Assembly: GCA_002718895.1 (NCBI GenBank)
Contig: PBGD01000031.1
Span: forward strand, 43,846-107,845
Direction of reading: 5' to 3'
From: Flavobacteriales bacterium
Lineage (GTDB): Bacteria > Bacteroidota > Bacteroidia > Flavobacteriales > TMED113
Length of the DNA stretch: 64,000 bases
The position numbers were made by a program, and so were the translations under genes. The notes beneath the pieces were generated by a model that was given only the letters and a program-made list of their open reading frames with translations, ran no database searches and was not told the origin of the DNA. Each line of letters opens with the position of its first letter. Positions within the stretch are counted from its first letter, which is position 1. This document shows, in pieces, positions 1 through 8,588 of this stretch.

Positions 1-589
1 CTTTAGAAATATACTCATTAATTAATCTTTTGGCATGATTTGTTCCCTGACTATGAGATGCAATTATAAATTTCCCCTTATTTATATTTTTAATATAATA
101 TTTAAATGCATTAAGAACATCTTTGTATGCCACTTCAAAAGCTTTATATCCATTTATTGTATCAGAATATGAATGTATGTGCATTTCTCTGTAATGAGGG
201 GCATAAATATTTGTAATTCCTGCAAAAACTGATGCTTGATTCTCTAAGCATTGTTCAATGACCCTATTTTGATTAAAAAATGATGTGTCTGCATTCCAAT
301 TTGTAGATTTAAATAGTGTTGTTGGATGTATATAAAATACATCAACAGGATATTTTGTGTTTAATAAATTTTTATAACGATTTGGTAGTAAATGACTAAA
401 ATCATCAATGTCTGCATTAAACGCCCAGTTTTTTTTATTTGCATAGTCAATTTCAAAATTATTTATGTTAATATCAAAATCCTTCTTAGGATTAATTTCT
501 TCATCAAAATAATTTATTGTTTTTTGAACAGAACATGAGTAAAGAATTAGAATTAAAAGATAGATTAAATATTTATTTATGAAATTCAT
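1..589 (-). CDS. DUF3089-like alpha/beta-hydrolase lipoprotein, partial (C-terminus beyond window edge)
   Basis: Own reverse-strand translation: MNFINKYLIYLLILILYSCSVQKT... (lipobox LYSC), YPVDVFYIHPTT, IASHSQGTNHAKRL nucleophile-elbow-like motif; open to position 1. Confidence 0.7.
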   Translation of the reverse strand, partial: MNFINKYLIYLLILILYSCSVQKTINYFDEEINPKKDFDININNFEIDYANKKNWAFNADIDDFSHLLPNRYKNLLNTKYPVDVFYIHPTTLFKSTNWNADTSFFNQNRVIEQCLENQASVFAGITNIYAPHYREMHIHSYSDTINGYKAFEVAYKDVLNAFKYYIKNINKGKFIIASHSQGTNHAKRLINEYISK

Positions 590-811
590 ATAATTGGTAA
601 AGGAAGTGATTATATTTCAAATCAAAGAAGAAAATAACAAAAAAAATAACTTTTAATTATAATGTGACCAATCAACTAGAATAGTTTTTCACGTAATTGC
701 AAAGTTTTTTATTTGTCTTGAATTTAGTTATTAGCTTTATAAATATTTAACAATAAAATAAATAAGCGTATATTTACGTTATTCTTTAGTCTAACTTTAA
801 AAAAATACATA

Positions 812-1207
812 ATGAAATTATTTTCAATTAATATTATTACTGCAATATTATTTTCATCCTTATTACTTATATCATGCGAGAAAGACTCTGATAATGACCA
901 TAAAGATGATGAAACTTGTTGCACAGATAATACTGCAAGAATGCGAGCAGATATAACTAAAGATGGTTATCAGGAAGTGGAAATTAATGCAGTTGAAAAA
1001 GTTGATTGTTATTTTGAGCAATGGGATAAGACTGTTCTTACACCTGTATCTGGTTTATTTGAATACTATGATTCTGATAATAATTGGATAGCATCTATTG
1101 ACCTAGGAGATGGAACTTGTGACCAGTGGGCAACTAAGACTTGGAGTGTAGATATTTTTCCAGATCAACCATCAGGAACTGAAGATTTTTCAGTATTCAA
1201 ATTTTAA
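812..1207 (+). CDS. Hypothetical lipoprotein (Asp/Cys-rich after lipobox)
   Basis: Signal peptide with lipobox LLISC, then EKDSDNDHKDDETCCTDN. Confidence 0.6.
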   Translation: MKLFSINIITAILFSSLLLISCEKDSDNDHKDDETCCTDNTARMRADITKDGYQEVEINAVEKVDCYFEQWDKTVLTPVSGLFEYYDSDNNWIASIDLGDGTCDQWATKTWSVDIFPDQPSGTEDFSVFKF

Positions 1208-1226
1208 ATCACTTTAAATACTTATT

Positions 1227-1565
1227 ATGGAGGCGCATAAAGCAAATTTGATAAATGCAATAACATTAATTTTACTTGGTTTGTGGGGTTTTTATGACAC
1301 CCAATCAAATACAGCTCTTATTCCAACTTTTTTCGGTATCGCTTTTTTAATTTTTACTTCTGGAATTAAAGAAGGGAATAAAATTATTTCTCATTTAGCA
1401 GTTTTATTTACTCTAATCATTCTAATTGCTTTAGTTGGCATGAGATTACCTAAGTCATTAGAAAGTGGTGGTTTAGGCCTGTATCGTGTTATTTTAATGA
1501 TTGCTACTTCTGCTTTTGCTATGTTTGCATTCATTAAAAGTTTTATTGACGCACGAAGAAAGTAA
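1227..1565 (+). CDS. Hypothetical small integral membrane protein
   Basis: 112-aa ORF with several hydrophobic segments. Confidence 0.55.
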   Translation: MEAHKANLINAITLILLGLWGFYDTQSNTALIPTFFGIAFLIFTSGIKEGNKIISHLAVLFTLIILIALVGMRLPKSLESGGLGLYRVILMIATSAFAMFAFIKSFIDARRK

Positions 1566-1574
1566 TTTATTCAC

Positions 1575-3818
1575 TTAGAAACCTAATCTTAATCCACAAT
1601 AAAACTCTCTACCTTTTGTTGGACCCCAATTATTTGAGGTCATAAAGTAATCACTAAAAGGATCTTCCCAATTTATTATTGGATTACTTTGCATAAAATC
1701 AAATATATTTTCGCATCCTAAATAAAGTTCTAGATCATTTATTCTTTGAGTAAATTGACAATTAATTATTGTGTATGGTTGAGAAAAGTAATTTCCATTG
1801 TAAGGGTCATTAGGATTGTTAGATATATTATATATTTTCTTTTCTCCAAACCAGTGAGCATTTATATCAAAACTCCACTTTTTTTGAATTGGTTGGTAAG
1901 ACATGGTGGTTAAAATATGGTTTGATACAAAAGGTAAGTCATGTTTATGATTTTCATATATTCTAAATACATCTAAATAATTATATCCAATTTTAAAAGC
2001 TGTAGATTTACCAAAATTTAATCCAACCTCTAACTGCATCGAATTACTTATAGTTTTGCCATTAAAATTATCTATATAAATTTTGTTTAAATCTCTTTCG
2101 TAATCTTCCGTTATATGATTTGAAAATATAGTTTTATAGAAATCAATAGTAAATTGAATATCGAAATTTTCGTAAGATAAGTTTTGAATAAAGTTAGATC
2201 CAAAGTTAACACCCTCTTCAGGTTGTAAGTCATTTGAGATTACTATATCTCTATATGATCCAAATAGATGAACATGTTCGCTAAAAGCATAATATGGTCT
2301 CCAACCTTTTCCTAAACTCATTCTAAGTGTACTGTTTTCAGTTACATCATATTTAATAAGCATTCTCGGGGAATAGTAGAGTTTTTCTGTATTATATAGA
2401 TCAATTCTAAATCCACTTAATAGCTCAATGTTATTTTTCCATTTAAAAGTGTTTTCAATAAAAATACCATTCCTTGTTTCATTTTTATTAAAAATACCAT
2501 TGCTTATTATTAAATTTTGATCATATATATTAAATAAAGTATTGTCAAAAAATAGAATTTCTTCAAGATCTAATTTTTTAAAATCTATTCCTGTGTTTAA
2601 TTTATGGTTATTCCAATTGTGTATATAAGCTAAATAGCCAATATAGTGTTGTTGATTTGCTAAATATTGTGTTGATCCAAAATATGAATTTTGATCGTGT
2701 AGAGAAAAGGCAGATTTATGATATATATTATTGCCACTATTAAACATATATGATGTTTTAATATTAATTTCTGATTGACTAAAGTCTATATGTTGCCCAT
2801 ATATACTGTTACTACCTTTATCCTTATCTTTATTATAATCTATAGTCCCACCATTTCTTTCTTCATCCATATATCTAAATGTGATATTATTGTATAAACC
2901 GTATTCATTTTTGTTACCATATTCCCATTTATGATAAATAGAATATTTGGTTGTTTGTGGAACATCTAAAAAGTTGTCATTATTTTCATCAATTTTATTG
3001 CTTGGTTGTGTCGTGTGAATTGCTGTTATATTTTTCCAATTACCAATTTTATAACTATAATCAAAATTCAATTGCCTAGCTAAAAAGCTATTGCAATAAA
3101 GGTTTATAAAAAATTTATTTTTTAAGTTATGTTCTTTTAATAATATATTGATTCTTCCCGAAATACTTTCAGGTCCTTGAAGTACAGATGCTAGTCCTTG
3201 AGAAATAGTTATTTTTTGAATTAATGAACCTGGTATTGCACTTATTCCATATGTGTAACTTGATGCTTCAACAATTGGATGGTCGTCAATCAATATTTGA
3301 TTATATGTGCCAGACAGACCAAGGAGACTTAGTTCTTTTGAGTTAGTAATTACATTGCTTGTTTTTGAATGAACGCTTGATTGTGTTTCAAAACAACCAG
3401 CTAAATCGCAACATGCTGCTTTTGTTAACTCTTCTGGTGTAATAATTTCATTTTTAATGACACTTTCTTTATCTATATAAGATCCTGTTTTATTTTCTTT
3501 AACATCTATCGAGTTTAATTCTCCACTAGCTATCATTCGAATTACAATACTATTTTGATTAACTACGTCAGTTGTATCATTTTTAAAACCTATATAGCTG
3601 GTAATTAATCTAGAATCTTGAATGCCTTGAAAATTAATTTTAAAAAATCCATTTTTATTAGTGATTGCACCTGATGTTGAATTTATAAAATATACAGATG
3701 CATTAATTAGTGGCTGATTTTTATCGTCAAGTACAATCCCATTAATTTCTTGTCCTAATATAGCTAAAGGTGATATGAAAATTAATGTAAAAAAATAAAT
3801 TAATTTATTGAAATGCAT
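1575..3818 (-). CDS. TonB-dependent outer-membrane receptor with N-terminal carboxypeptidase-regulatory-like domain
   Basis: Signal peptide, EINGIVLDDKNQPLINASVYFINSTSGAITNKNGFF, plug LLGLSGTYNQILIDDHPI...GLASVLQGPESISGRINI, beta-barrel ending in aromatic residue F. Confidence 0.88.
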   Translation of the reverse strand: MHFNKLIYFFTLIFISPLAILGQEINGIVLDDKNQPLINASVYFINSTSGAITNKNGFFKINFQGIQDSRLITSYIGFKNDTTDVVNQNSIVIRMIASGELNSIDVKENKTGSYIDKESVIKNEIITPEELTKAACCDLAGCFETQSSVHSKTSNVITNSKELSLLGLSGTYNQILIDDHPIVEASSYTYGISAIPGSLIQKITISQGLASVLQGPESISGRINILLKEHNLKNKFFINLYCNSFLARQLNFDYSYKIGNWKNITAIHTTQPSNKIDENNDNFLDVPQTTKYSIYHKWEYGNKNEYGLYNNITFRYMDEERNGGTIDYNKDKDKGSNSIYGQHIDFSQSEINIKTSYMFNSGNNIYHKSAFSLHDQNSYFGSTQYLANQQHYIGYLAYIHNWNNHKLNTGIDFKKLDLEEILFFDNTLFNIYDQNLIISNGIFNKNETRNGIFIENTFKWKNNIELLSGFRIDLYNTEKLYYSPRMLIKYDVTENSTLRMSLGKGWRPYYAFSEHVHLFGSYRDIVISNDLQPEEGVNFGSNFIQNLSYENFDIQFTIDFYKTIFSNHITEDYERDLNKIYIDNFNGKTISNSMQLEVGLNFGKSTAFKIGYNYLDVFRIYENHKHDLPFVSNHILTTMSYQPIQKKWSFDINAHWFGEKKIYNISNNPNDPYNGNYFSQPYTIINCQFTQRINDLELYLGCENIFDFMQSNPIINWEDPFSDYFMTSNNWGPTKGREFYCGLRLGF

Positions 3819-3832
3819 TTTTTATTAACTTT

Positions 3833-3849
3833 ATGTATCAAAAATACAT
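3833..3849. repeat. Small inverted repeat ATGTAT-CAAAA-ATACAT in divergent intergenic region
   Basis: Perfect 6-bp arms, 5-nt loop; the reverse strand also reads TATTTTTG (TAnnTTTG-like) at 3839-3846. Confidence 0.45.
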
Positions 3850-3887
3850 GAAATTTTAATCATTTTTTTTTATATAATACAATCTAT

Positions 3888-4898
3888 ATGAAAAATATTT
3901 TTTTTTATTTAACAATATTAATAACCTTATTTTCTATCTTTTATTTTTCTGATAATGTTGTTAAACAATTACCAGTTAAGACATATGTGTCAGGCAGAAT
4001 CATTAATCCCATTAATGACAGTGTTAAGATCTATAACAATGAAAATACTTTTATTACTAATTTAAAATATGATAATAGCTTTAGTATTTCATTAGATATT
4101 GACTCTTCTTCATACTTTACTTTTTTTCATGGAGTTGAAACTACTTCAATGTATATAAATCCAGGTGATAAAGTTGACGTAAGTATTGATCCACAAGCAT
4201 TTGATGAATCAATTACATATAATAACAGTCCTGAATCCAGTTTTTTATCTCAAAAATATTTACTTAGAGAGGAATTATTTAATAATACTGGAAATATATA
4301 TTTATTACCTGATACTCTATTTAATATTTTATTAGAAAATCTTTATAATCAAATTATAAGTAATTTGTATACTCTCACTAACAAGGAGTTTATTGAATTA
4401 GAAGAAAATAAATTAAATAATATGATAGATTTCTATAAACAACGTAAATCTGTTATTGATGCTTTACCTAAGGTCGGAGATCTTGCACCTGATTTTAGTT
4501 ATCCAAATACAAAAAATGAATTAATTTCTTTATCTGATTTTAGAGGAAAGTATGTGTATGTAGATGTTTGGGCTACGTGGTGTGCACCTTGTAGATATGA
4601 AATTCCATATTTAGTTCAATTAGAAAAAGATTTTTATGATCAAGATATTGTCTTTATGAGCATTTCTTTAGATAATGATGTTAATAAAGAAAAATGGTTA
4701 AATATGATAAATGAGCAAAATATGAGTGGTATACAATTATTTGCTTCAGGATGGGACTCCATAATTTCTCAAGATTATGGTATTTTTAGTATCCCAAGAT
4801 TTATGTTGTTTGATAAGGATGGTAAAGTTTTAGATTTAAATGCTCCCAGACCTTCTTCATCTGAGGAAATAAGAGAGTTGTTAAGAGAGTTGTTATAA
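3888..4898 (+). CDS. TlpA-like thioredoxin-fold protein with N-terminal DUF4369-like region
   Basis: VGDLAPDFSYPN...GKYVYVDVWATWCAPCRYEIPYL, WCAPC active site. Confidence 0.85.
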   Translation: MKNIFFYLTILITLFSIFYFSDNVVKQLPVKTYVSGRIINPINDSVKIYNNENTFITNLKYDNSFSISLDIDSSSYFTFFHGVETTSMYINPGDKVDVSIDPQAFDESITYNNSPESSFLSQKYLLREELFNNTGNIYLLPDTLFNILLENLYNQIISNLYTLTNKEFIELEENKLNNMIDFYKQRKSVIDALPKVGDLAPDFSYPNTKNELISLSDFRGKYVYVDVWATWCAPCRYEIPYLVQLEKDFYDQDIVFMSISLDNDVNKEKWLNMINEQNMSGIQLFASGWDSIISQDYGIFSIPRFMLFDKDGKVLDLNAPRPSSSEEIRELLRELL

Positions 4899-4902
4899 GA
4901 TT

Positions 4903-4977
4903 CGGGGTATAGCTTAGTCCGGTTAAAGTGCACGTCTGGGGGGCGTGAGATCGGAGGTTCAAATCCTCTTGCCCCGA
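4903..4977 (+). tRNA. tRNA-Pro (anticodon GGG)
   Basis: Acceptor CGGGGTA/TGCCCCG, anticodon stem CACGT/GCGTG with loop CTGGGGG, T-arm GGTTCAAATCC; no CCA encoded. Confidence 0.9.
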
Positions 4978-5026
4978 CTTTCTTATAATCTATTTTAAGA
5001 TTAGAACATTCGTTCTATTGATTTTC

Positions 5027-5057
5027 TTGAACAAAGGTCAAACTTTCTCTATATTTG
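5027..5057 (+). promoter_or_regulatory. Bacteroidota-type promoter TTG-N20-TATATTTG
   Basis: TTG 5027-5029, 20-nt spacer, TATATTTG 5050-5057; 18 nt before ATG at 5076. Confidence 0.55.
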
Positions 5058-5075
5058 TATCCAATTTTTATTAAT

Positions 5076-8018
5076 ATGAATAGAATTAGTTTCTATATAT
5101 TTTTTATGATGTGTCCTTTATTTATCTTTTCTCAAGATGAATGTGAAGATGAAACTGCATGTAACTATGGTTCGCTAGCTCCTTGTGAATATCCAGCTGA
5201 TAATGCAGATTGTGATGGAGATTGTTTAGAAAATTTTTGTTACAGTGAAACTCAGTCTGGGTGTGTTCCAGGTTATTTTGATGATTGTGGTGTGTGTAAT
5301 AATGATCCAGATGATGATAACGATTATTGTCCAGGCTGTACAGATCCCACAGCATGTAATTATGATGAGTTAGCAAATGAAGATGATGATTCATGTGAAT
5401 ATGCCGCTATTAATTCAGATTGTAATGGGGATTGTTTAGATGGTTATATAGATATTCAAGGAGAATGTGTGTTAATAGTTGAAGGATGTACAGATTCAAC
5501 AGCTTGTAATTATGCTGAGTTAGCAAATGTAGATGATGATTCATGTGAATATGCCGCTACTAATTCTGATTGTAATGGAGATTGTTTGGATGGTTATATA
5601 GATATTCAAGGAGAATGCGTGTTAATAGTTGAAGGATGTACAGATCCAGCAGCTTGTAACTATGATGAGTTAGCAAATGTAGATGATAATTCATGTCAAG
5701 AAGAATTAGTGCTGAGTTCTGAATTTACTATACCTAATTGTGATACCGAGGATGGTTTTGTTTCAATAGATGCTATTGGTGTGCCGCCTTATACTTATAA
5801 TTGGAATAATGGGCAAAATACTCAAGAATTGACTAATTTATCTCCTGGTATTTACTCCCTTTATGTTGAGGATGGTGCTGGGTGTGTGAATTTTTTACAA
5901 GTAGAATTGTTAAATGATGTTGATAATGATGGTGTTTGTGATGAAAATGAAATATATGGTTGTGATGATGTTCAAGCTTTAAATTATGATTCATCAGCTA
6001 CAGAAAACGATGGCACTTGTTTTTATTGTGCAAGTTATAATTTTACTGATGATGAAAATGGTTTAAGTCTAAATGGACTTGGCTTTCAAGACGCAACAGG
6101 CGTTACAATTTCTTTTTGGGTTTATGATGATGATTGGTCCCTAAGTTCATCTAATCAAGAAGGTTTTGGTTATTTAGTTGACTTAGGTCATGAAGATAAT
6201 TATAGATATGTGGTCAGATGGCGTGGGGGAGTCAATGGAATTCAAGCATATTTTGAAGGTTCTGGTTTTCAACAAAATGGCCAAGGCACAGATTGTGATG
6301 GCTTTGGTGAAGATAGTTGCTATAATTATGAACGTACAAATGTAACATATGTTATTCCTCCGCAAGATTTTAATTTTCTTAATGATCCAATATATGATTG
6401 GTGGGATGCTGGTGAATGTGGATGGAAGAATATAACTGCTGTCTTTTGTTCAAACTCAGTAAAATTATACATTGATGGAATTATGGTTCAACAAAGGTCC
6501 ACAGATCTTTATTACCCGAATCCGATATTTAATTTACTTCCAAATACTGATTTAGAATCATGGAATATTGCTGGAGCTATGAATGGAAATACGCAATCGT
6601 GGGATGGTCAAATGGATGAGTTGCGAATATGGAGTCGTGCATTGTCAGATCAAGAGATTTTGGAAAGAGTAGGAGAGAATACTGATATTAATTTACAAGT
6701 TGATCAAGAGCTAATCCTTAATCTTGAAGGTTATTGGAAATTTGATTCATCTTTAAAAGACGAAGTTAATGGTATGTTCGCATCGCCGCTTGGTATAGAT
6801 TTTTCTTTTAGCTCGCAATACTGTGATTATGATTGCACAAACTTTACATATAATATACCTTGTACAGATGATTGTGATGCATGTACTCCTGCTGAAGGCT
6901 GTATGGATATAAATGCTGATAATTATGATCCTCAAGCAGAAATTGACAATGGCATTTGTATTTATTATGGTTGCATGGACGATGGAAATCATTTATGGTC
7001 TGTAATACCTGGATTAGCCGCCTGTAATTACGATCCTCAAGCAAATGTTAATCCATTTACATTATCTGATATCGAAAATCTTTGTGATTACCCAGAAGAT
7101 ATATATGGATATGGTTATGTAGATTGTGAAGGAAAGTGTTTATTTGATTGTGATCAAGATGGAGTTTGTGATTGGACCAAGATAAATAATTGTGTTGATG
7201 ATTATGGTATTTTTAATTATACTGATTTGTATAATAATATAACTTTGCAACCTCTTTCAGACGGTGTTCCTGATTGTTATATGATTGAAAAAAATGATAA
7301 TTGTATATGTCAAGAAGAGCTATGTTTAGAAGATCAAATTAACAATATAACTTTGCAACCACTTTCAGATGGTGTTCCTGATTGCGCTGATGATTTTGAC
7401 TATAACTATTGGTATAATCCCCTTCAAATTGATGTAGATCAAGATGATATTGGTAATGTTTGTGATAATGAAGATGGCGGTCAAATTGGCTGCACAGATA
7501 TTGAAGCATGTAACTATGATTTTTCAGTTGATATTTCATGCTCTGATTGTTGTGTTTTTTGTTACTTAAATGATTGTGAAAACTATCCAAGTTCTTTTTA
7601 TAATTGTAATGGTTATTGTGCTGATTTAAATTCTGACGGTCTTTATGATGATGAAGATGGGGATTATATATGTGATACTGTAGACAATTGTGTTTTCGTA
7701 TGGAATCCTAGTCAATATGATAATGATATGGATGGAGTTGGAGATGCTTGTGAAGGTCTTGATATTCATTCATACAAAGAAATGATTTATAGAATATACC
7801 CAAATCCATTTACAGATTGGACCTTAGTAGAATTTTATAGTATCAATAATTCAGAAAAGTTTATAGAAATATTTGAAACTTCAGGAAAATTAATTTGGAG
7901 CGTATCTCTTACTGACAATTTATTTAAACTTCATTCATCAAATTTCAGTAAAGGACTTTACTTAATAGAAATAACACAAGATTCAATGAAATATAATGAT
8001 ATTTTAATTGTAAACTAA
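5076..8018 (+). CDS. Large secreted Cys/Asp-rich repeat protein with LamG-like domain, thrombospondin-type-3-like repeats and T9SS type A sorting domain
   Basis: MNRISFYIFFMMCPLFIFSQ signal peptide; repeated GCTDPTACNYDELAN.DDDSC motif; WDGQMDELRIWSRALSDQEI; DNDMDGVGDACEG; C-terminal IYPNPFTDWTLVEFYS...KGLYLIEI. The track start 5055 is a TTG overlapping the predicted -7 box, so 5076 ATG is preferred. Confidence 0.82.
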   Translation: MNRISFYIFFMMCPLFIFSQDECEDETACNYGSLAPCEYPADNADCDGDCLENFCYSETQSGCVPGYFDDCGVCNNDPDDDNDYCPGCTDPTACNYDELANEDDDSCEYAAINSDCNGDCLDGYIDIQGECVLIVEGCTDSTACNYAELANVDDDSCEYAATNSDCNGDCLDGYIDIQGECVLIVEGCTDPAACNYDELANVDDNSCQEELVLSSEFTIPNCDTEDGFVSIDAIGVPPYTYNWNNGQNTQELTNLSPGIYSLYVEDGAGCVNFLQVELLNDVDNDGVCDENEIYGCDDVQALNYDSSATENDGTCFYCASYNFTDDENGLSLNGLGFQDATGVTISFWVYDDDWSLSSSNQEGFGYLVDLGHEDNYRYVVRWRGGVNGIQAYFEGSGFQQNGQGTDCDGFGEDSCYNYERTNVTYVIPPQDFNFLNDPIYDWWDAGECGWKNITAVFCSNSVKLYIDGIMVQQRSTDLYYPNPIFNLLPNTDLESWNIAGAMNGNTQSWDGQMDELRIWSRALSDQEILERVGENTDINLQVDQELILNLEGYWKFDSSLKDEVNGMFASPLGIDFSFSSQYCDYDCTNFTYNIPCTDDCDACTPAEGCMDINADNYDPQAEIDNGICIYYGCMDDGNHLWSVIPGLAACNYDPQANVNPFTLSDIENLCDYPEDIYGYGYVDCEGKCLFDCDQDGVCDWTKINNCVDDYGIFNYTDLYNNITLQPLSDGVPDCYMIEKNDNCICQEELCLEDQINNITLQPLSDGVPDCADDFDYNYWYNPLQIDVDQDDIGNVCDNEDGGQIGCTDIEACNYDFSVDISCSDCCVFCYLNDCENYPSSFYNCNGYCADLNSDGLYDDEDGDYICDTVDNCVFVWNPSQYDNDMDGVGDACEGLDIHSYKEMIYRIYPNPFTDWTLVEFYSINNSEKFIEIFETSGKLIWSVSLTDNLFKLHSSNFSKGLYLIEITQDSMKYNDILIVN
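5334..5705 (+). repeat. In-frame 150-bp tandem repeat (two full units plus partial third)
   Basis: Units 5334-5483, 5484-5633 and partial 5634-~5705 all begin GG[C/A]TGTACAGAT... and are near identical. Confidence 0.9.
7233..7384 (+). repeat. 44-bp near-identical direct repeat (7233-7276 and 7341-7384), in frame, 108-bp offset
   Basis: aa[t/c]aatataactttgcaacc[t/a]ctttcaga[c/t]ggtgttcctgattg; both encode NNITLQPLSDGVPDC. Confidence 0.9.
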
Positions 8019-8587
8019 TTTGATTTAACTCTTTCAATATAGTTTCCATTGCTTGTGTCAACTTTTACTATATCATTTTCATTAATAAACAAAGGTACTT
8101 TAATTTCTGCACCTGTTTCAGTTTTTGCAGGTTTCATAGCATTTGTTGCAGTATTACCTTTTTCTCCCGGCTCAGTATAGACAATTTTTAATTTAACATT
8201 TTGAGGTAATGTGCAAGATAAAGGTTGTTCTTTTTCAGCATGAAACATAATATCTACAGTATTTCCTTCTATTAAGAAATCAGGTGCATTTATTAATGAT
8301 TTTTCAATCGCAATTTGTTCATAGTTTTTCTGATTCATAAAATGAAACGTTGTTTCTCCCTCTCTATATAAAAATTGGTATGTTCTATTTTCAATTCGTA
8401 CAACTTCTATTTTCACACCAGCTGTAAATGTATTTTCTAGAATTCTAGATGTGTGAAGATTTCTCATTTTTGTTCTAACAAAAGCAGGGCCTTTACCTGG
8501 TTTGACATGTTGAAATGATTCAATTTTCCATAATTGATTATTATGTTTGATACATAATCCATTTTTAAAATCTGCAGTTGTTGCCAT
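8015..8587 (-). CDS. efp: Elongation factor P
   Basis: MATTADFKNGLCIKHNNQLWKIESFQHVKPGKGPAFVRTKMRN; full length with C-terminal VDTSNGNYIERVK. Confidence 0.96.
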   Translation of the reverse strand: MATTADFKNGLCIKHNNQLWKIESFQHVKPGKGPAFVRTKMRNLHTSRILENTFTAGVKIEVVRIENRTYQFLYREGETTFHFMNQKNYEQIAIEKSLINAPDFLIEGNTVDIMFHAEKEQPLSCTLPQNVKLKIVYTEPGEKGNTATNAMKPAKTETGAEIKVPLFINENDIVKVDTSNGNYIERVKSN

Positions 8588-8588
8588 A

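Noticed and set aside
724-924. Minus-strand 66-aa ORF overlapping the start of the 812..1207 lipoprotein
   Set aside because: Low-complexity AT-rich translation, overlaps a better-supported lipoprotein, no domain.
5122-5394. Minus-strand 90-aa His/Asn/Leu-rich ORF (also 6844..7044 and 7339..7590)
   Set aside because: Antisense shadow of the Asp/Cys-rich secreted protein; antisense of GAT/AAT/TGT codons yields His/Asn/Leu/Thr composition; no recognisable domain.
5334-5705. Repeat array as possible CRISPR
   Set aside because: 150-bp contiguous in-frame units without short repeats and unique spacers; clearly protein-coding repeats.
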